A stretch of DNA of 64,000 nt from positions 11,877,927 to 11,941,926 of the forward strand of contig NC_023758.2 of assembly GCF_000499845.2 (NCBI RefSeq). Direction: 5' to 3'. How positions within the stretch are numbered: the first letter of the stretch is position 1; every line of letters begins with the position of its first letter. Both the position numbers and the translations under genes were made by a program. Below the pieces are notes generated by a model. It made no database searches, was not told the origin of the DNA, and worked only from the letters and a program-made list of their open reading frames with translations. Shown piece after piece: positions 22,810 to 35,800 of the stretch. Source of the stretch: Phaseolus vulgaris. Lineage: Eukaryota > Streptophyta > Magnoliopsida > Fabales > Fabaceae.

Positions 22810-23919
22810 TAGGGGTGACAATGCGAGGCGAACCATGCGGGCCGGCCCATAATCCGTTACCAAAAAGCGTTGGACAGACTCACTAATCTAACTTGCTAAC
22901 CTACTTAGGTCCGTCCTGCAAAATATGCAGTCCGCACAGGCCAAAAGAGGGGCGAGTTGTCCTGCTGACCCTTATAAATAAAATATAATTATTTAAAAAA
23001 AAAAAATCATATCTCATTCACTCATTATTGCAGTGTGACATTTATTTTATTTTATTTGAAAAATATTGAATTTAATGTACTAAAAAAGAATGTTTTATTT
23101 TAATCATTTAAAGAAATTAATCTTTTTATCAATAATAAAAAAAAAGAACCATTTTAAGGGTGATCCAACCCATGTACAAAATCAAACAAAAATAAACAAT
23201 CCCTCCTCCGAGAAGTTTGCCACTAACTTCATACTAGAACAAATACAGTGTGACAAACCTAAATAAATCACTCAATAAATCACTTATGTTTAATATAATA
23301 CATACTAACTAGGGGATCCAAACACCAGTCAAAAAAAGAAAAATAAGAGAGACTTTAGAGGTTACTTAAGGTCAAATCTTTAGTTGAGTCATAGAGTTAG
23401 TATGAAGAGTGACAATGAATTTAGTTTTAAGTAAAATTTTATATTTAAACTTTGTTAATAAAAAAATAATATAAAGAAGAGATTTCAATAGGATAGTTAA
23501 AAAACTAGTCATCTTCATTAAAATATTTTGTAGCAAAACTATATTCACATACATTTACATACATCTATAGGAAAAATAAGTGCAAAGCAAAACTTTAATT
23601 AATTTTAATCAAGCCTTCTAACAACTCTCATAAAATTTATATTTTTATCTTAATTGAATGAATTGAAACATGGATAAAATTTTATTTTTTCAGTATAGTA
23701 AGAATAAGTTTTTTAATAATTAATGAAATTTTAGTTTTTTGAAAAAAACAATATTTTTCTTATGCGGTCTGGCCTGCAGGCCCGCGGGTTATCTCTTATG
23801 CGGGTCGAATCAGTGAAATGAACTTGCACTCCTTGCACAGGACGGTTCAACCCGTATCGCATTTTGCATGCTAAACACCGAATGAGCCTGTGGCGAGTCA
23901 GCTCGCATTGCCATCCTTA
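22810..23919. mobile_element. Non-autonomous hAT-like element with 8-bp target duplication
   Basis: The element is bounded by TAAAAGAA on both sides (22802-22809 and 23920-23927), the 8-bp duplication expected for hAT. The left end reads TAGGGGTGACAATGCGAG; the right end in reverse complement reads TAAGGATGGCAATGCGAG, 15 of 18 identical. Both subterminal zones of about 130-170 bp are GC-rich with GGGCC-type words, in contrast to the AT-rich 800-bp core. There is no transposase; the longest internal open frame is 60 codons and featureless. Length is 1110 bp. The perfect target duplication suggests a fairly recent insertion. It must rely on a transposase encoded elsewhere. Confidence 0.85.
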
Positions 23920-23927
23920 TAAAAGAA

Positions 23928-24535
23928 TATAAATTTAAAACTAGTTTATAATTTTTATTAATAATAAAAATTACTTTTCATATTAATAATTTTTTTAAAA
24001 TTTGAAAATAATATTTAATTTATTCAATATAATAATTAATTATTTTTATTTTTAAAATTAGTATTTGTTAATAATTTTTCTGATGTATATATATTTTTTA
24101 GTTAATAATTTATAAGATTGGAATTAAAAAGTACTAGTAACCTTTTTCTTTAGAGATTAGTGTCAACCAAAGTTATTTTCCTTTTTAATATAGTTGTTTA
24201 TGCCAAACTTAGTGTAACTTTTTTTTAATTATAACGTTACTATATTCATAATTAAAAATGAATAACTAACATTATTGGAATTTTGAAGTAACCTTTCATT
24301 TATTAGAATAAGTCTAGGGAATCAAAAAATAGTATTATAAAAATTGAAATTATTATAATAGCAAATCGTTAATAATTTTATTTTTTATTACATGATTAGT
24401 AAAAAAAGCCAACATGAAGTAATTTTTTTTATTACATTAGCATTTTAAATTTAATTAAAAACATTTCTTGAAAAAATTTATTGGCAAAAACTCTGTATTG
24501 GTTTAAAATTTAAATCAAAACTCGTTTTACAATTG
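23928..24535. other. AT-rich intergenic DNA
   Basis: No gene or clear repeat was recognised between the hAT-like element and the ATTAAT repeat tract. Confidence 0.35.
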
Positions 24536-24720
24536 GTATTAATATTATTAATGATATTAATATTTTTATTAATATTATTAATGATGTTAATATTATTAAT
24601 TTCATTAATATCATTAATATTATTAATATTATCATTCATATTATAAATATAATATTAATATTATTAATTTTATAATATTAATAATATGTATACCTATTAG
24701 TTATGATTATTATTATTTAT
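24536..24720. repeat. Simple repeat tract built from ATTAATATT
   Basis: Degenerate reiteration of ATTAATATTATTAATG-like words, directly followed by a TTATTATTA tract. Pure low-complexity DNA. Confidence 0.7.
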
Positions 24721-24805
24721 TATTATTATTATTTATGGATATTAGTTATGATTTTATAATTATTTATTATAATATTTTTAATATGATGTATATAATTATT
24801 ATAAT

Positions 24806-25015
24806 AATAGTTGGTAGATAATAAAGATTTGTGTGTAATAATTGGTAGATAATACAAATTCGTGAGTAATAGTTGGTAGGTAATAGAGATATGTTAATAT
24901 TTTTTTTTTATCGGCAGAGATCTGTGAATAATAGTTGGTATGTAATAAAAATATGTAAGTAATAGTTTGTAGGTGTTAGAGATCGTGATAATAGTTGGTA
25001 GGTATTGAATTTATC
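24806..25015. repeat. Degenerate tandem repeat, about 30-35 bp unit, five to six copies
   Basis: The phrase TAATAGTTGGTAGRTAATA followed by a variable RRATTYGTG is repeated at about 24806, 24837, 24868, 24929, 24960 and 24990. It resembles the subterminal repeat blocks of CACTA or other DNA transposons, and is followed by the inverted phrase pair CGGATTTAAATTCG and ATCCGTAAATAA. No terminal CACTA motif was found next to it. Confidence 0.6.
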
Positions 25016-25019
25016 TACG

Positions 25020-27100
25020 GATTTAAATTCGTGGTAAAAATCCGTAAATAATATTATTTTTTATTTTTTTTATTGTAAATCTTCCCGAGACATTATTTGG
25101 AAAGGAATCTTTTGAAATTTTATCTTTTCTTAGTTTGTAGACCCTTTAAAATAACTTTTACATAGTATTGAATAATGTAACTTATATTTTCAAGCTATTA
25201 ACCACATTTGCATTTTTTTAATAAAACAGTAAAAATTTAATGGAGCTAAAAGAATATTTGTAAAAAACAACTGACCAAACATAATAATGTAATATTGAGG
25301 ATTAAAAGGGGAAAAAAGGAAAAGAAAGAAGCCAACAACCACAGAGCACTAAAGAAGAGAGAGGTGTAGAAATTATTGAATTTGCATGATGATGATTGAT
25401 GGGTAAGAAGCACTTTTTTTTGTATACTGCGTTTTCAGTGGCGTGGCTTCCACCACTAAGGAACCACTACCAGTGACAGATAGCTCATACAATAATTTCT
25501 CAAATCCAAACACAGTACAAAGACAAATACTTGCATTTTAATTATTAATATCAGTAATGTTTCATGTAACCAATCACAGTAGCAATAATTGTTATTTGAT
25601 ATTCGTAATATAAGTTAACATTTTAATGAGATATTCATTTCCTTTAGAGTTTAAAATCAATGAAAAAAATTCATATTATTAACTAATCAAAAGTGTTCTT
25701 AGGTGTGATTTGAAAAAGTTATTGGAAAGTCAACTTATCATGCATATTAATTAATAAAATCCAATGTATTATACATAAACTACATTATAAATGTATCCAC
25801 TGTTTCTTCTTCTTATTTTTTCTTTTAGTACTTTGTATTTTGAAAATTCAGAGTGTGATCCTAACTTCAAAATTTTCAATATTCAGTTCTATCTAACTTT
25901 TTAAAATTAATCCAGTGAAATATAACAGATAAAATTATTAAAAAAATTATAACAACATTTTTCAAGATATATAATATCTCATATAAATGAGCAATAATCA
26001 ATTCATTACAAAAGTTATCAAGAGTATATTTAGTTGAAAAAAATAAAAATTAATTCAATTATAAACTATCATTATTTTTATTATAAAAAATTAAATATTG
26101 ATTTTAAATTTGTACACAGGTTAATTTTTGAGTTGTGAAAATGGTGAAGCATAAAAATACATTTTGGAAATAATATGGTTATTTAGAATGTTTGTTATAT
26201 AAAAAGGTGATATGATATGTTAAAAACAGTTAAAATGGGACATTGTTTGGCTGGCAAGGCCCCACTGTCCAAACACCTCTCATGCATTCAATTGGCTAAA
26301 ACTCAGTCATCACGTGCTTCCCCACTTTCTATCTTTCACTTTCACCAATGCTATATATGTCTCTAAAATTTTTTCTCAATTTTTTTTAAAATATTAAATA
26401 TCTTTTCACTTTTAATAATATTTTTTATTTATAACATTTAATTAGGGTGCCAAAATGCTCGAACCATCCATCAATGGCTGACGAAAAATAAAGTGAGTTG
26501 GACTTGCTCTTCCTCGTACTCACATAAAATGATATCTTTCACTAATCCTATTATAAGAAGAGTTTCAATTTTAAATTTTGCTCTCTTAAAAATATTTTTA
26601 ATTAGACAAATTAAATATATTATTATCTATTTTAAATTATTTTATTATAATTAAATTAAGAATTTATATTTTAATTTGTGCGAATTAATAATTTAAGTTA
26701 CAATTCTTAATTTAATTATATATTTATATATTATATGATAAAAATGTAGTATAATATTGGGACACAACATGGTAACTAGTTAAAAGTCTTAATTATGAGG
26801 ATCGAATAATGTGATCTAAGTGAGATAAAAGTATAAATATTTTATTAAGTTGAAAAATTTGTAAATATAAAAATTTAACTATTCAAATTTTATTTAGTAA
26901 AAATTATTATATCTTCAAAACTAAACTTTCTCTACTTTCTTTAACATTTTAAGCTAATAGTTCATATTTTTAAAATTGAATTTGTCTTAAGAATACTAGC
27001 AAAGAGAAGAAGATAATCTACCAATCAAAGTTTTATTTATAGTTAGTTTCTCTATATCTCTTTTTGGGATGATTTTTTCTTATGTTGTTTGCATGACAAG
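25020..27100. other. Intergenic, with two islands of non-AT-rich sequence
   Basis: Mostly AT-rich. The part 25300-25510 is less AT-rich and holds a 25-codon open frame that starts MGKKHFFLY, too short to call. The stretch 26225-26360 looks like a plant promoter (separate entry). No gene is recognised. Confidence 0.4.
26225..26360 (+). promoter_or_regulatory. Promoter-like island without a gene
   Basis: A balanced-composition patch in AT-rich DNA holds CACGTG (G-box core, about 26311), pyrimidine-rich TTCCCCACTTTCTATC, and GCTATATATG (TATA-like, about 26350). This order and spacing is that of a plant core promoter on the plus strand. No open frame follows within 700 bp. It could be a promoter left behind by a deleted gene, or drive a non-coding transcript; inference. 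Confidence 0.35.
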
Positions 27101-27129
27101 AAGTAGGTTTGGTGTTTGCATGTGAAGTT

Positions 27130-28675
27130 TGATAAGAAAATATGAAATTTTGATACTTTAAGGTTCGTAATGATACATTTAGTTTGGAAATCACATTTTT
27201 CTATGAACATATTTAAACTTCATATGTTAAAACACATGAGTTGTTGGGATTTGACTTGAAATAGTTGGATGTCTAGGTAAGAGAAGCTATCATTAATGAT
27301 CTTTTGATGATGAATTTGAAGTAGGATTTAATTTGGTTGTAAGAATTTTTGGTATAATAGTTATTATGATACATCATTGAGATTTTCACTTTGAGATTAT
27401 TGGATATATTGAATTGGTGCATATTGAATTGTAGTTCTCCCTTTTAATCAGTTTTGAAAGTAAAATAAATGCATTGATTGTATTTTGTGAGAGATAATGT
27501 TAGGTATTAGAGTAAGAAATGCTATCTTATGAGTTCTATTATTATGACATATATGTTGATATCATGATACATATGCATTGTTGTTGATATTTTTTCATGA
27601 ATGATTTTAATGTTGTTAGCAATTCCAATCCCTTCTGTATTTGTTGATTTTGTACAAATTCACGAATCTTTGATATTTTTAGGTTCAAAATGATACATTT
27701 AGTTTGGAAATCACATTTTTCTATGAACATATTTGAACTTCATATGTTAAAACACATGAGTTGTTGGGATTTGACTTAGCATAGTTGGATGTCTAGGTAA
27801 GGGAAGCTGTCATTAATGATCTTTTGATGATGAATTTGAAGTAGGATTTAATTTGCTTGTAAGAATTTTTGGTATAATAGTTATTATGATACATCATTGA
27901 GATTTTCTCTTTGAGATTATTGGGAATATTGAATTGGTGCATATTGAATTGTAGTTCTCCCTTTTAGTTAGTTTTGAAAGTAAAATAAATCCATTGATTG
28001 TATTTTGTGAGAGATAATGTTAGGTATTGGAGTAAGAAATGCTATCTTATGAGTTCTGTTATGATAATATCATGATGCATACTTTTTTTTTACTTTATGC
28101 ATTGTTGTTGATACTTTTTCATGAATGATTTTAATGTTGTTTGCAATTCTAATCCCTCCTGTATTTGTTGATTTTGTAATGATACATTTAGTTTGGAAGT
28201 CGCATTTTTCTATGAACATATTTGAACTTCATATGTTAAAACACATGTGTTGTTGGGATTTGACTTGGAATAGTTGGATGTCTAGGTAAGGGAAACTATC
28301 ATTAACGATCTTTTGATGATGAATTTGAAGTAGGATTTAATTTGGTTGTAAGAATTTTTGGTATAATAGTTATTATGATACATCATTGAGATTTTTCACT
28401 TTGAGATTATTGGAAATATTGAATTGGTGCATATTGAATTGTAGTTCTCCCATTTAATTAGTTTTGAAAGTAAAATAAATTCATTGATTGTATTTTGTGA
28501 GAGATAATGTTAGGTATTGGAGTAAGAAATGCTATCTTATGAGTTCTATTATTATGACATATATGTTGATATCATGATACATATGCATTGTTGTTGATAT
28601 TTTTTCATGAATGATTTTAATGTTGTTTGCTATTCTAATCCCTTATGTATTTGTTGATTTTGTACAAATTCTTGG
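27130..28675. repeat. Three-copy tandem array, unit about 490-520 bp
   Basis: Copies start at about 27169, 27689 and 28178 (each with AATGATACATTTAGTTTGG). The first step is 520 bp, the second 489 bp because about 35 bp (the TGTACAAATTC...GGTTCAA linker) is missing at the second junction. Within each copy the order is AAACACATG(A/T)GTTGTTGGG, AGTTGGATGTCTAGGTAAG, GATCTTTTGATGATGAATTT, GGTATAATAGTTATTATGA, GAATTGGTGCATATTGAATT and a GTATTTGTTGATTTTGT end. Identity is high, mostly single-base differences. No conserved open frame. The style resembles LTR or satellite-like DNA; origin unknown. Confidence 0.88.
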
Positions 28676-29839
28676 AGGTTAATGAAAAGTGTTAACATAC
28701 ATTATAAAAATGGGTTCTTACTTTATCTATGAGTATAATTTTTAAGTGTCTGGTGAAAGAATTGAAACTAAGTTCCTTCTTCTTCTTTTTGAATGATATG
28801 GTATCTTACTAATTATCAATTTATGTTTCTAGTGGAACCAATATGATGACTTTAGTTTTGAGTTTCCGAACCTTTGTGAACTAGACTGAATATGTGTTGG
28901 GTCTTACAAACAAGTTATATTGTTGCATTAGTAAATTATTATGGAGTTGATTTAAAATGTGTACTTTTTGTTAAGACTTTAAGCTTATTCATGTGTAGCC
29001 ATGAGGTTAAACCCTATATGTTTACATTTATGTTTTTTTATTAACATAGAGACAATTGGAGTTTCAACTTTGATATATCTTTTTTTTTCAAACTTCTTCA
29101 TTTGTGGATATAGAACGTCCTAACTTTTGATTGCAAAAATGTTGTGCAACAAATTAATGTTTGGTATAGGTTTATCTTATGGTTGAATATAAGAACTTTT
29201 TTTAGATAAGTCCTTGGTGTTGTGAGCATAAATATTTAATTTATTCTCCTTCTATATGAAGTGCATCATATATATTTTTCTCATTATATTAGACTCTGTA
29301 GTACTTACATTGATCAAAATGAAAGTGGTAACCTTTTGGAATTCTTTAGGTTTCACTACATAAATGTGTTATTATGAATGGTATTTTTACTCAAGCGAAA
29401 TTATTATTGCTCAAGTTAAATTAAGATTTAGAGTTGAGTTGCTATCAGGTCTATTTTTTCTGAAGTGAAATTAAGAATGGAAGTTTGAGTTGGTATCAAT
29501 TCAATTTCCACTCCAATGACACAATTTGTGCTCTAAGATGGAATTTTCTCTCAAGCGAAAATAAAGCAAAAACCACCTTGTTGTCACGTCTATTTTTGCT
29601 CAAGCGAAGATATGTTAACTTATGATGAAAAAGAAACTAATTTTAAAAGTACATTTCTTTAATTGAATGATTATGAAGGTTATGTACATGTATGGATAAC
29701 ATAGTTGCAAATGATATATGTTTAATTATGTATGTGTGTGGGTATTAATTATAAGTTATGAATAATGACTTGTGAAATATAGTTAGGTGGGAATAAAAGT
29801 TGATGATGATATGTATAATTTGAAATATGAATCGGGTTG

Positions 29840-29873
<34 letters not shown>

Positions 29874-30010
29874 AGTATATTCGAATATATGAATGAAAGG
29901 TAAGGTCATAAGTCTAGGAAAACTTTGTGAAACATGGATGAATGTATGTATTAAGCAAAAAAATGTTATAATAGGAATCCCTAACTTCACTGTAGTCCAA
30001 GTCATGTACA
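28676..30010. other. Possible decayed Gypsy LTR sequence with CTCAAGCGAAA motifs
   Basis: No gene. Between 29380 and 29615 the motif CTCAAGCGAAA or close variants occurs three times (about 29392, 29551 and 29600), with GTCTATTTTT just before it. The same combination occurs near 63670 inside the Gypsy 3' LTR at the right edge, so this is probably a decayed LTR of a related family. An (AT)n run lies at 29839-29872. Confidence 0.4.
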
Positions 30011-30400
30011 CTAAGACATCAGGTATAGTGAGAAGCTAAAGGAGTTTATTGCACATCTGGAACTTTGCAGAGAAGCTTTTAGACAGTGGTTTTTAAAGCT
30101 CTTAGACAACGATTTTCAACCATAGTCTATCAGCACGTAGTCTATACTTTCGACTTATTGCCGATGGCTCACAATCGTAGTCTATAAGACACTATAGAAG
30201 ACATTATTTTGATCAACCGCCAATTATAGTTCACATAAAATAAGGTCAAAGTATCCCAAGAAAGGGTATAAACTAAGATTGTTATCAAAATCATAGTCTA
30301 AATGACACTATAAAAGGTAGTTATAAACACAATAGTTGTCTATAGTATCATATAGACCGCGATTGTGGACACAATTGCGGTCTATTATGGTATTTTTTTT
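30011..30400. repeat. Subterminal repeat cluster, CACTA-like style
   Basis: Repeated words such as CATAGTCTAT, CGTAGTCTATA, GACCGCGATTG and GCGGTCTATTATGG occur in both orientations over about 390 bp. Clusters of short repeats in both orientations around ends are typical of CACTA (En/Spm) elements. No CACTA terminus is visible nearby, so it is probably a fragment. Confidence 0.4.
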
Positions 30401-32800
30401 TAATTCAAATTGTTATATATGTTTTCTCCTCTTATTAACTTGTTCATTTAAAAATCAAGCCAGATACAAATTTAGATAGATATACTTTAAAAAAAATAAA
30501 ATTATATATATATATATATATTGATAAATCAATTACAAACAACAATATATATTCCTATCTGTCTAATTTCCTATACATTAGAAGTGTGGTATATTACTTA
30601 AAACCTATATTCTATTAATTAACTATCCTATAATTATAAAAATTAATGAAGTATGTGGTCCAATCATTTCTCACATAATCCATTACTTCCGAATGTAGTG
30701 GTTGAACATCCCTAAAATACTACAATACAAAATAAGTTCAAATTAGTCAATTGATTCAAAAATTAAAATCAATGGAGTTACACTTTTGAAGAATTTTTTT
30801 CTTAAAATAAAAGAATATATATATATATATATATATATATTTCAATTATTTTATATTTATTATCTTATTTATTTCCAATCAACTCAAGTATAAAAGTATC
30901 TTCTATGTATATTCTATGTGGGAACGGGGGAAAACATTTTGTTTTGACACATAAAAGTCTTTGAAGAAATCTCAACCTTTACAAGAAGAAATCATTTTGA
31001 ATTTTAGCAATGAAATATGGTATTGGTAATTCACAACTCATTTTCTTATGTTGTTGTCTTCGTTTTCATTTCATTCTATTTAACGGTCCCTTTCCGTTCA
31101 GTTTACGTGTTACGTGTTTCATTTTAACTAAACTTCAAATATTTAGTTTCAAGACAAAAACTGGGTTTTCGAGTTTTCTCAATTCGTCTTCAATATACCC
31201 AAAAAGGATGGTCTTTCTATTACTGCTTTCAAAACAAATCTTTCAGAATTATAAAATGAATTCTTGATGTTTAACAACACCAACTAGTGTAGCTCATTAA
31301 AAAAAAAAACCACGATTCTTCATCAATTATCTACAATTATTTTGGAAATAATTAATCAATAATTCAACATGTTACATTAGCCTTATTTCAAGGTCATTCT
31401 TTTAGATTTCTTAATCTCTAAGGCTTTGAAATTTTCTTATGCATTAATAATTTATATTATTCGCCAAGATAAATAATAAGAATACATAAAAGTATGAAAA
31501 AGGTGAGTGGTGTTGTACTGTATATACGTGCTTCACATGCAAAATACGTCTTTTTTATGGTTCAGTGACACGAAACATTAAGCAATCATGGAAGTCAATA
31601 ACATATACGTACATTTATATATACGGATTCTTTTACATATAAAACATTAATTATTTTCTTTTCATTTTCTCTCTCTCTTATTCTACTTCTAATCCTATAT
31701 AGTTCCGTAAAAACTTAATCAGCACATATAGAATACAACTATACTATCATTATATTTGATAAGATTTTTCAGGCAGTTCCTTTTATCTCATTTGATAAAT
31801 AAGTTTCATTTAGTGATTTATAGAAAATGCTTTAGGTAGTATTATTTAAAATACTACTTTTTTTTTTAACTTATATATATATATATATATATCTTTATAA
31901 GTCTTATTAGTTATTTTATCTTTTTCAAATATAATAGGTTTTATAGTAATTCAAGGTACATAAATCAGCACAATAAAAATATGGTGTTTATTTGATTATT
32001 TTGCTTTTATTTTAAATTTAATTAGAAATATTTTACAAATTGTTTGATTAATAATAGAATGGTATGACATAAAAAAATATTAATTAAAACTAAGTAATAT
32101 AATTAAAATAATTGGTTTATAAATAAAACTATTTTGCAGTGTAAAGTTACCTAAAAAACAACAAATTGTAAATACTCCATCAAATTTTGTTATTAATTAA
32201 ATTAAACTTAGATATAAAATTATATGCTTCATTATATTTTGAATCTTTCTAAATGATCATGTTTTGATTTTGATCTTCTGAAAAAACAATTGAGCTTATT
32301 TATATATATATATATATATGTATAATATTGTATGGTATATTAAATGAGTACGTAGATGGATTGTTATAAAAGTAAAATTTTTAATTTTTTTTTATATTTT
32401 TCACTGAATATTTTTTTAATCAATTTTAACTAAAATATTAATGACTTAACTAGAATTGAGATATTGTTGAATAGAGTAAAGTTAAAATATTGTCAACTCT
32501 ATGATTGATATTAAGAAAGATTTCTCACACACTAAAGTTTTTTGTTATTATTTTTTTACTGATATTGTTGATATATGATAATGTCTTTCCACAATTAACA
32601 TTATTAATGGTGTTTTTTTTAGTTAATGTTAAACATGATTTTTTTAGGTTGACATTAATTGATATTGTTTTCACATTTGATATCAATTAAAGTTATTTTT
32701 ATCAACATTAATTAATTTTTTTTTATCAATATAAGTCGTGGTTTTGGTTAGAATTTTTCAATCCAACCTTGACAAAACTAGTTTTTATTAATGTTTTTTA
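30401..32800. other. AT-rich intergenic DNA with (AT)n microsatellites
   Basis: (AT)n runs lie at about 30507-30523, 30817-30841, 31875-31893 and 32300-32319. The open frame at 31010-31267 (+) has no recognisable feature. From about 32480 to 32800 words such as TTAACATTATTAATG and TTGACATTAATTGATATTG recur; similar words continue after the LINE at 36266-36420, suggesting the LINE landed in an older repeat. Confidence 0.4.
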
Positions 32801-32801
32801 T

Positions 32802-35800
32802 AAAAGCTTTTATGTTAGATATCACTGTTGACATCTCAGCTAGACTGACACTTCAATTAACAATAATCATTTGTCATCACATAAAAAAATATTATTAAAA
32901 AAAGAAAAAATGAAAGAAAATACAAAAAAAATATGGGAGGACTAGACCAAAACCATATGTTAACAAAAACGATACATAGGTAGACTATATCTATTCATAA
33001 AGACTTCTAAGAACAAAATAGATGGAAGCATATTGTACCAATGAAATGATTCTCTATGAATACATCCTAAATTAGTCAACTTATCTGCACACACATTCCC
33101 TTCACGAAAAATATGAGTAACCCTAAACCTCATTTTCCTACAGTAATTAAGACAAATATTTCATCGATTACGAAGCATCAACGAAACATTAGTCCTAGCA
33201 GGAAACGCAACACAAACCAAGGCAGAATCACATTAAAGTCATACATCAGTAAGCCCCATCTTTTGAGTTTCCTTCATAGCATGTATAACTCCATAAAACT
33301 CAACAACCATAACAGTCTGAACTTCAAGAAACGCAGAGAAAGCACCAATAAACTCCCCTACACTCCTACGGAAAATACCTCCACAAGTAGAAAGACCAGA
33401 GATTTTTTTTTGCCCTATATAATATGTATATATATTATTTCACATTTTTCAGCTTTGTCCTGTTACAATGCTTTTGTAGTAGTCTTTGTGTGTACCAGTG
33501 TGGACGCATTACTTGGTTAATATTTGGAAAGAAAAACTGGATACAAGATTTCACTAAAAATCCCCTAACAGCCCCGTCAATGTTAATTTTAACCCAGTCT
33601 GATGAAGGGAATTCCCATCTAACAGGAGGAGGATAAAGAACTTTAACAGTATGAGTATTAATACAAAAAACTTAATCACGTTAAAATCCAATATATCATT
33701 CTTCATTGAAGCTTTAGACGAATTTTCCACTAGACAAGTTAAATCTTTAATTACTGAAATAGCCCTAGAAACATCAATCTTATCCTAAAATTTAGCATAA
33801 TTCCTCATACGCCATATCATCCAAATAGAAAAAGTTATCACATCAAGCTTAATCAATTTAACCAAAGGACTATCATCACTCTTAATAAAAGAAAGAAGAT
33901 CATCATTATTAGAGAAATGAAAAGTAAGAAAAATCTACTGAACCCAACTCCAAATATGAAAAGAAATTAGAACATTCAAAAAATAAATGTTGAATAGATT
34001 CCTCGTACTTTTCACAAAGCATACACATAGAACATAAATGCAAACCTTTATTTTGAATATGTTGATCTGTAGGAAGCAGCTCATGAAAAACTTTCCAGAG
34101 TACTAGAGTTTTGAAAGGCGAAATAGATGAAGACCAAATGAATTTACCCCAACCACAAAGAACTCCTGGTCCCAAGAAAAAAGTCCTAGCCGATTTAAGA
34201 GTGAAACAACTAGACTCATCTAGAATTCAATTAGGGATATCTTGTTCCTCCCTAACCATGATATGATTAAAAAAATGAGACATTTGCTGTATAAATAAGG
34301 GAATATTCCAATCACAACCTGTCCAAAGCTGAGAGACTATATCTGGAATGCTAGCACCATCAGATAACCCTGCAATATTTGCTAAAGAAGTAGTAGAACA
34401 CCATTTATCATTCCAGAAATTAATAAAAGTACCTGTACCAACAGTCCAAGAAGTATAATCAAGTATAGTAGAATAAAATCCAGGCCAAAGAGATGAGGAT
34501 GTATAAATCATTCTAAACTCGTATTTTGATTTAAAAACCCTAGCTTTCAGGTGAAAAGATCAAGGCCTGTTGCTATAAGCAAAGATCCAAGCAAGCTTAA
34601 AAAGATATGCATTATTTTCATGACGAAGATTAATAATCTTCAAACCTCCATTCTCAATAGGAGAACAAATCGTATCCCAATTCACGGTAACTATGCCTTA
34701 TTTTAGAATATCACCCGTCCAAATAAAGTTTCAACACCACACTGTTCAACTTGATTCAGAAGTAAAACATGACATTTATACATATTAAAGCTATAAGCTA
34801 GAAATCCAGTAATCATCGTCTTGACCAACTGAATCTGACCCATCATGCTAAGAGATTTACCTTTCCAAGATGCTAACTTCAATTTGACTTTATCATCCAA
34901 AGGTTGAAAAAATCGACACTTTGGAGAACCAACAAAAATAGGAACTCCTAAATAATTGAAAGACAAACAACCATGACTACAAGAAAAAATACATTGAATT
35001 TTGGTGACAAATCTTGCAGAACTATCCATGGTGAAAAAACTACTATTAGAATTATTAACATATTGACCAGAAAAATCATCATAAGAAAAATACTCAGATT
35101 TCTAAGAGACTTATTATCCCCCCTAAAGAAAACAAATATGTCATGAACATATAAAATATGAGAGGGAGTGAAATAATCTTGCAGACTAGCCATATGTAGA
35201 ATTTTCTTATCATTCACAAACTTAAAGATACCTTTACTAAGAACTTCCTCTTCAAGACAAAAAAGTAAAGGAGACAAATGATCACCTTGTCTGACACCTC
35301 TACTGCAAGGAAAAAAACCCACCAAACTACCATTTATTTTGATAGAAAACATAATTGAACGGAGAATTGTACTAATCCAACCAACAAACAAGAGGTGAAA
35401 ACCAAAGCATGTCAAAACTAATAATAAGAACTTTCAACTCAGAGTGTCAAATGATTTATGAATATCTACTTTGTAAGCCACATTACCTCCTCTGACCTTT
35501 TTAAAAAGCATGTTAATAGCTTCAGAAGCAATACTAATGCAATCCTGAATCTGTCTACCCTGCACAGACCCATATTGATTAGGAGAAATGATTCTAGCAG
35601 CCACAAGTGCAAACCTATCCACCATTATATTGGAAATAATCTTAAATTTGAAATTAACAACAACACTTGGCCTGTAATCTTTAATGGAGTCAGCACCCTA
35701 AATCTTATGACTAAGAGATACCGCATTACTATTCATTCCAGAGAGAACTCAATTTGTTTAAAAAACTGTTGAACAACATTGCAAACATCTGTCTTAATAA

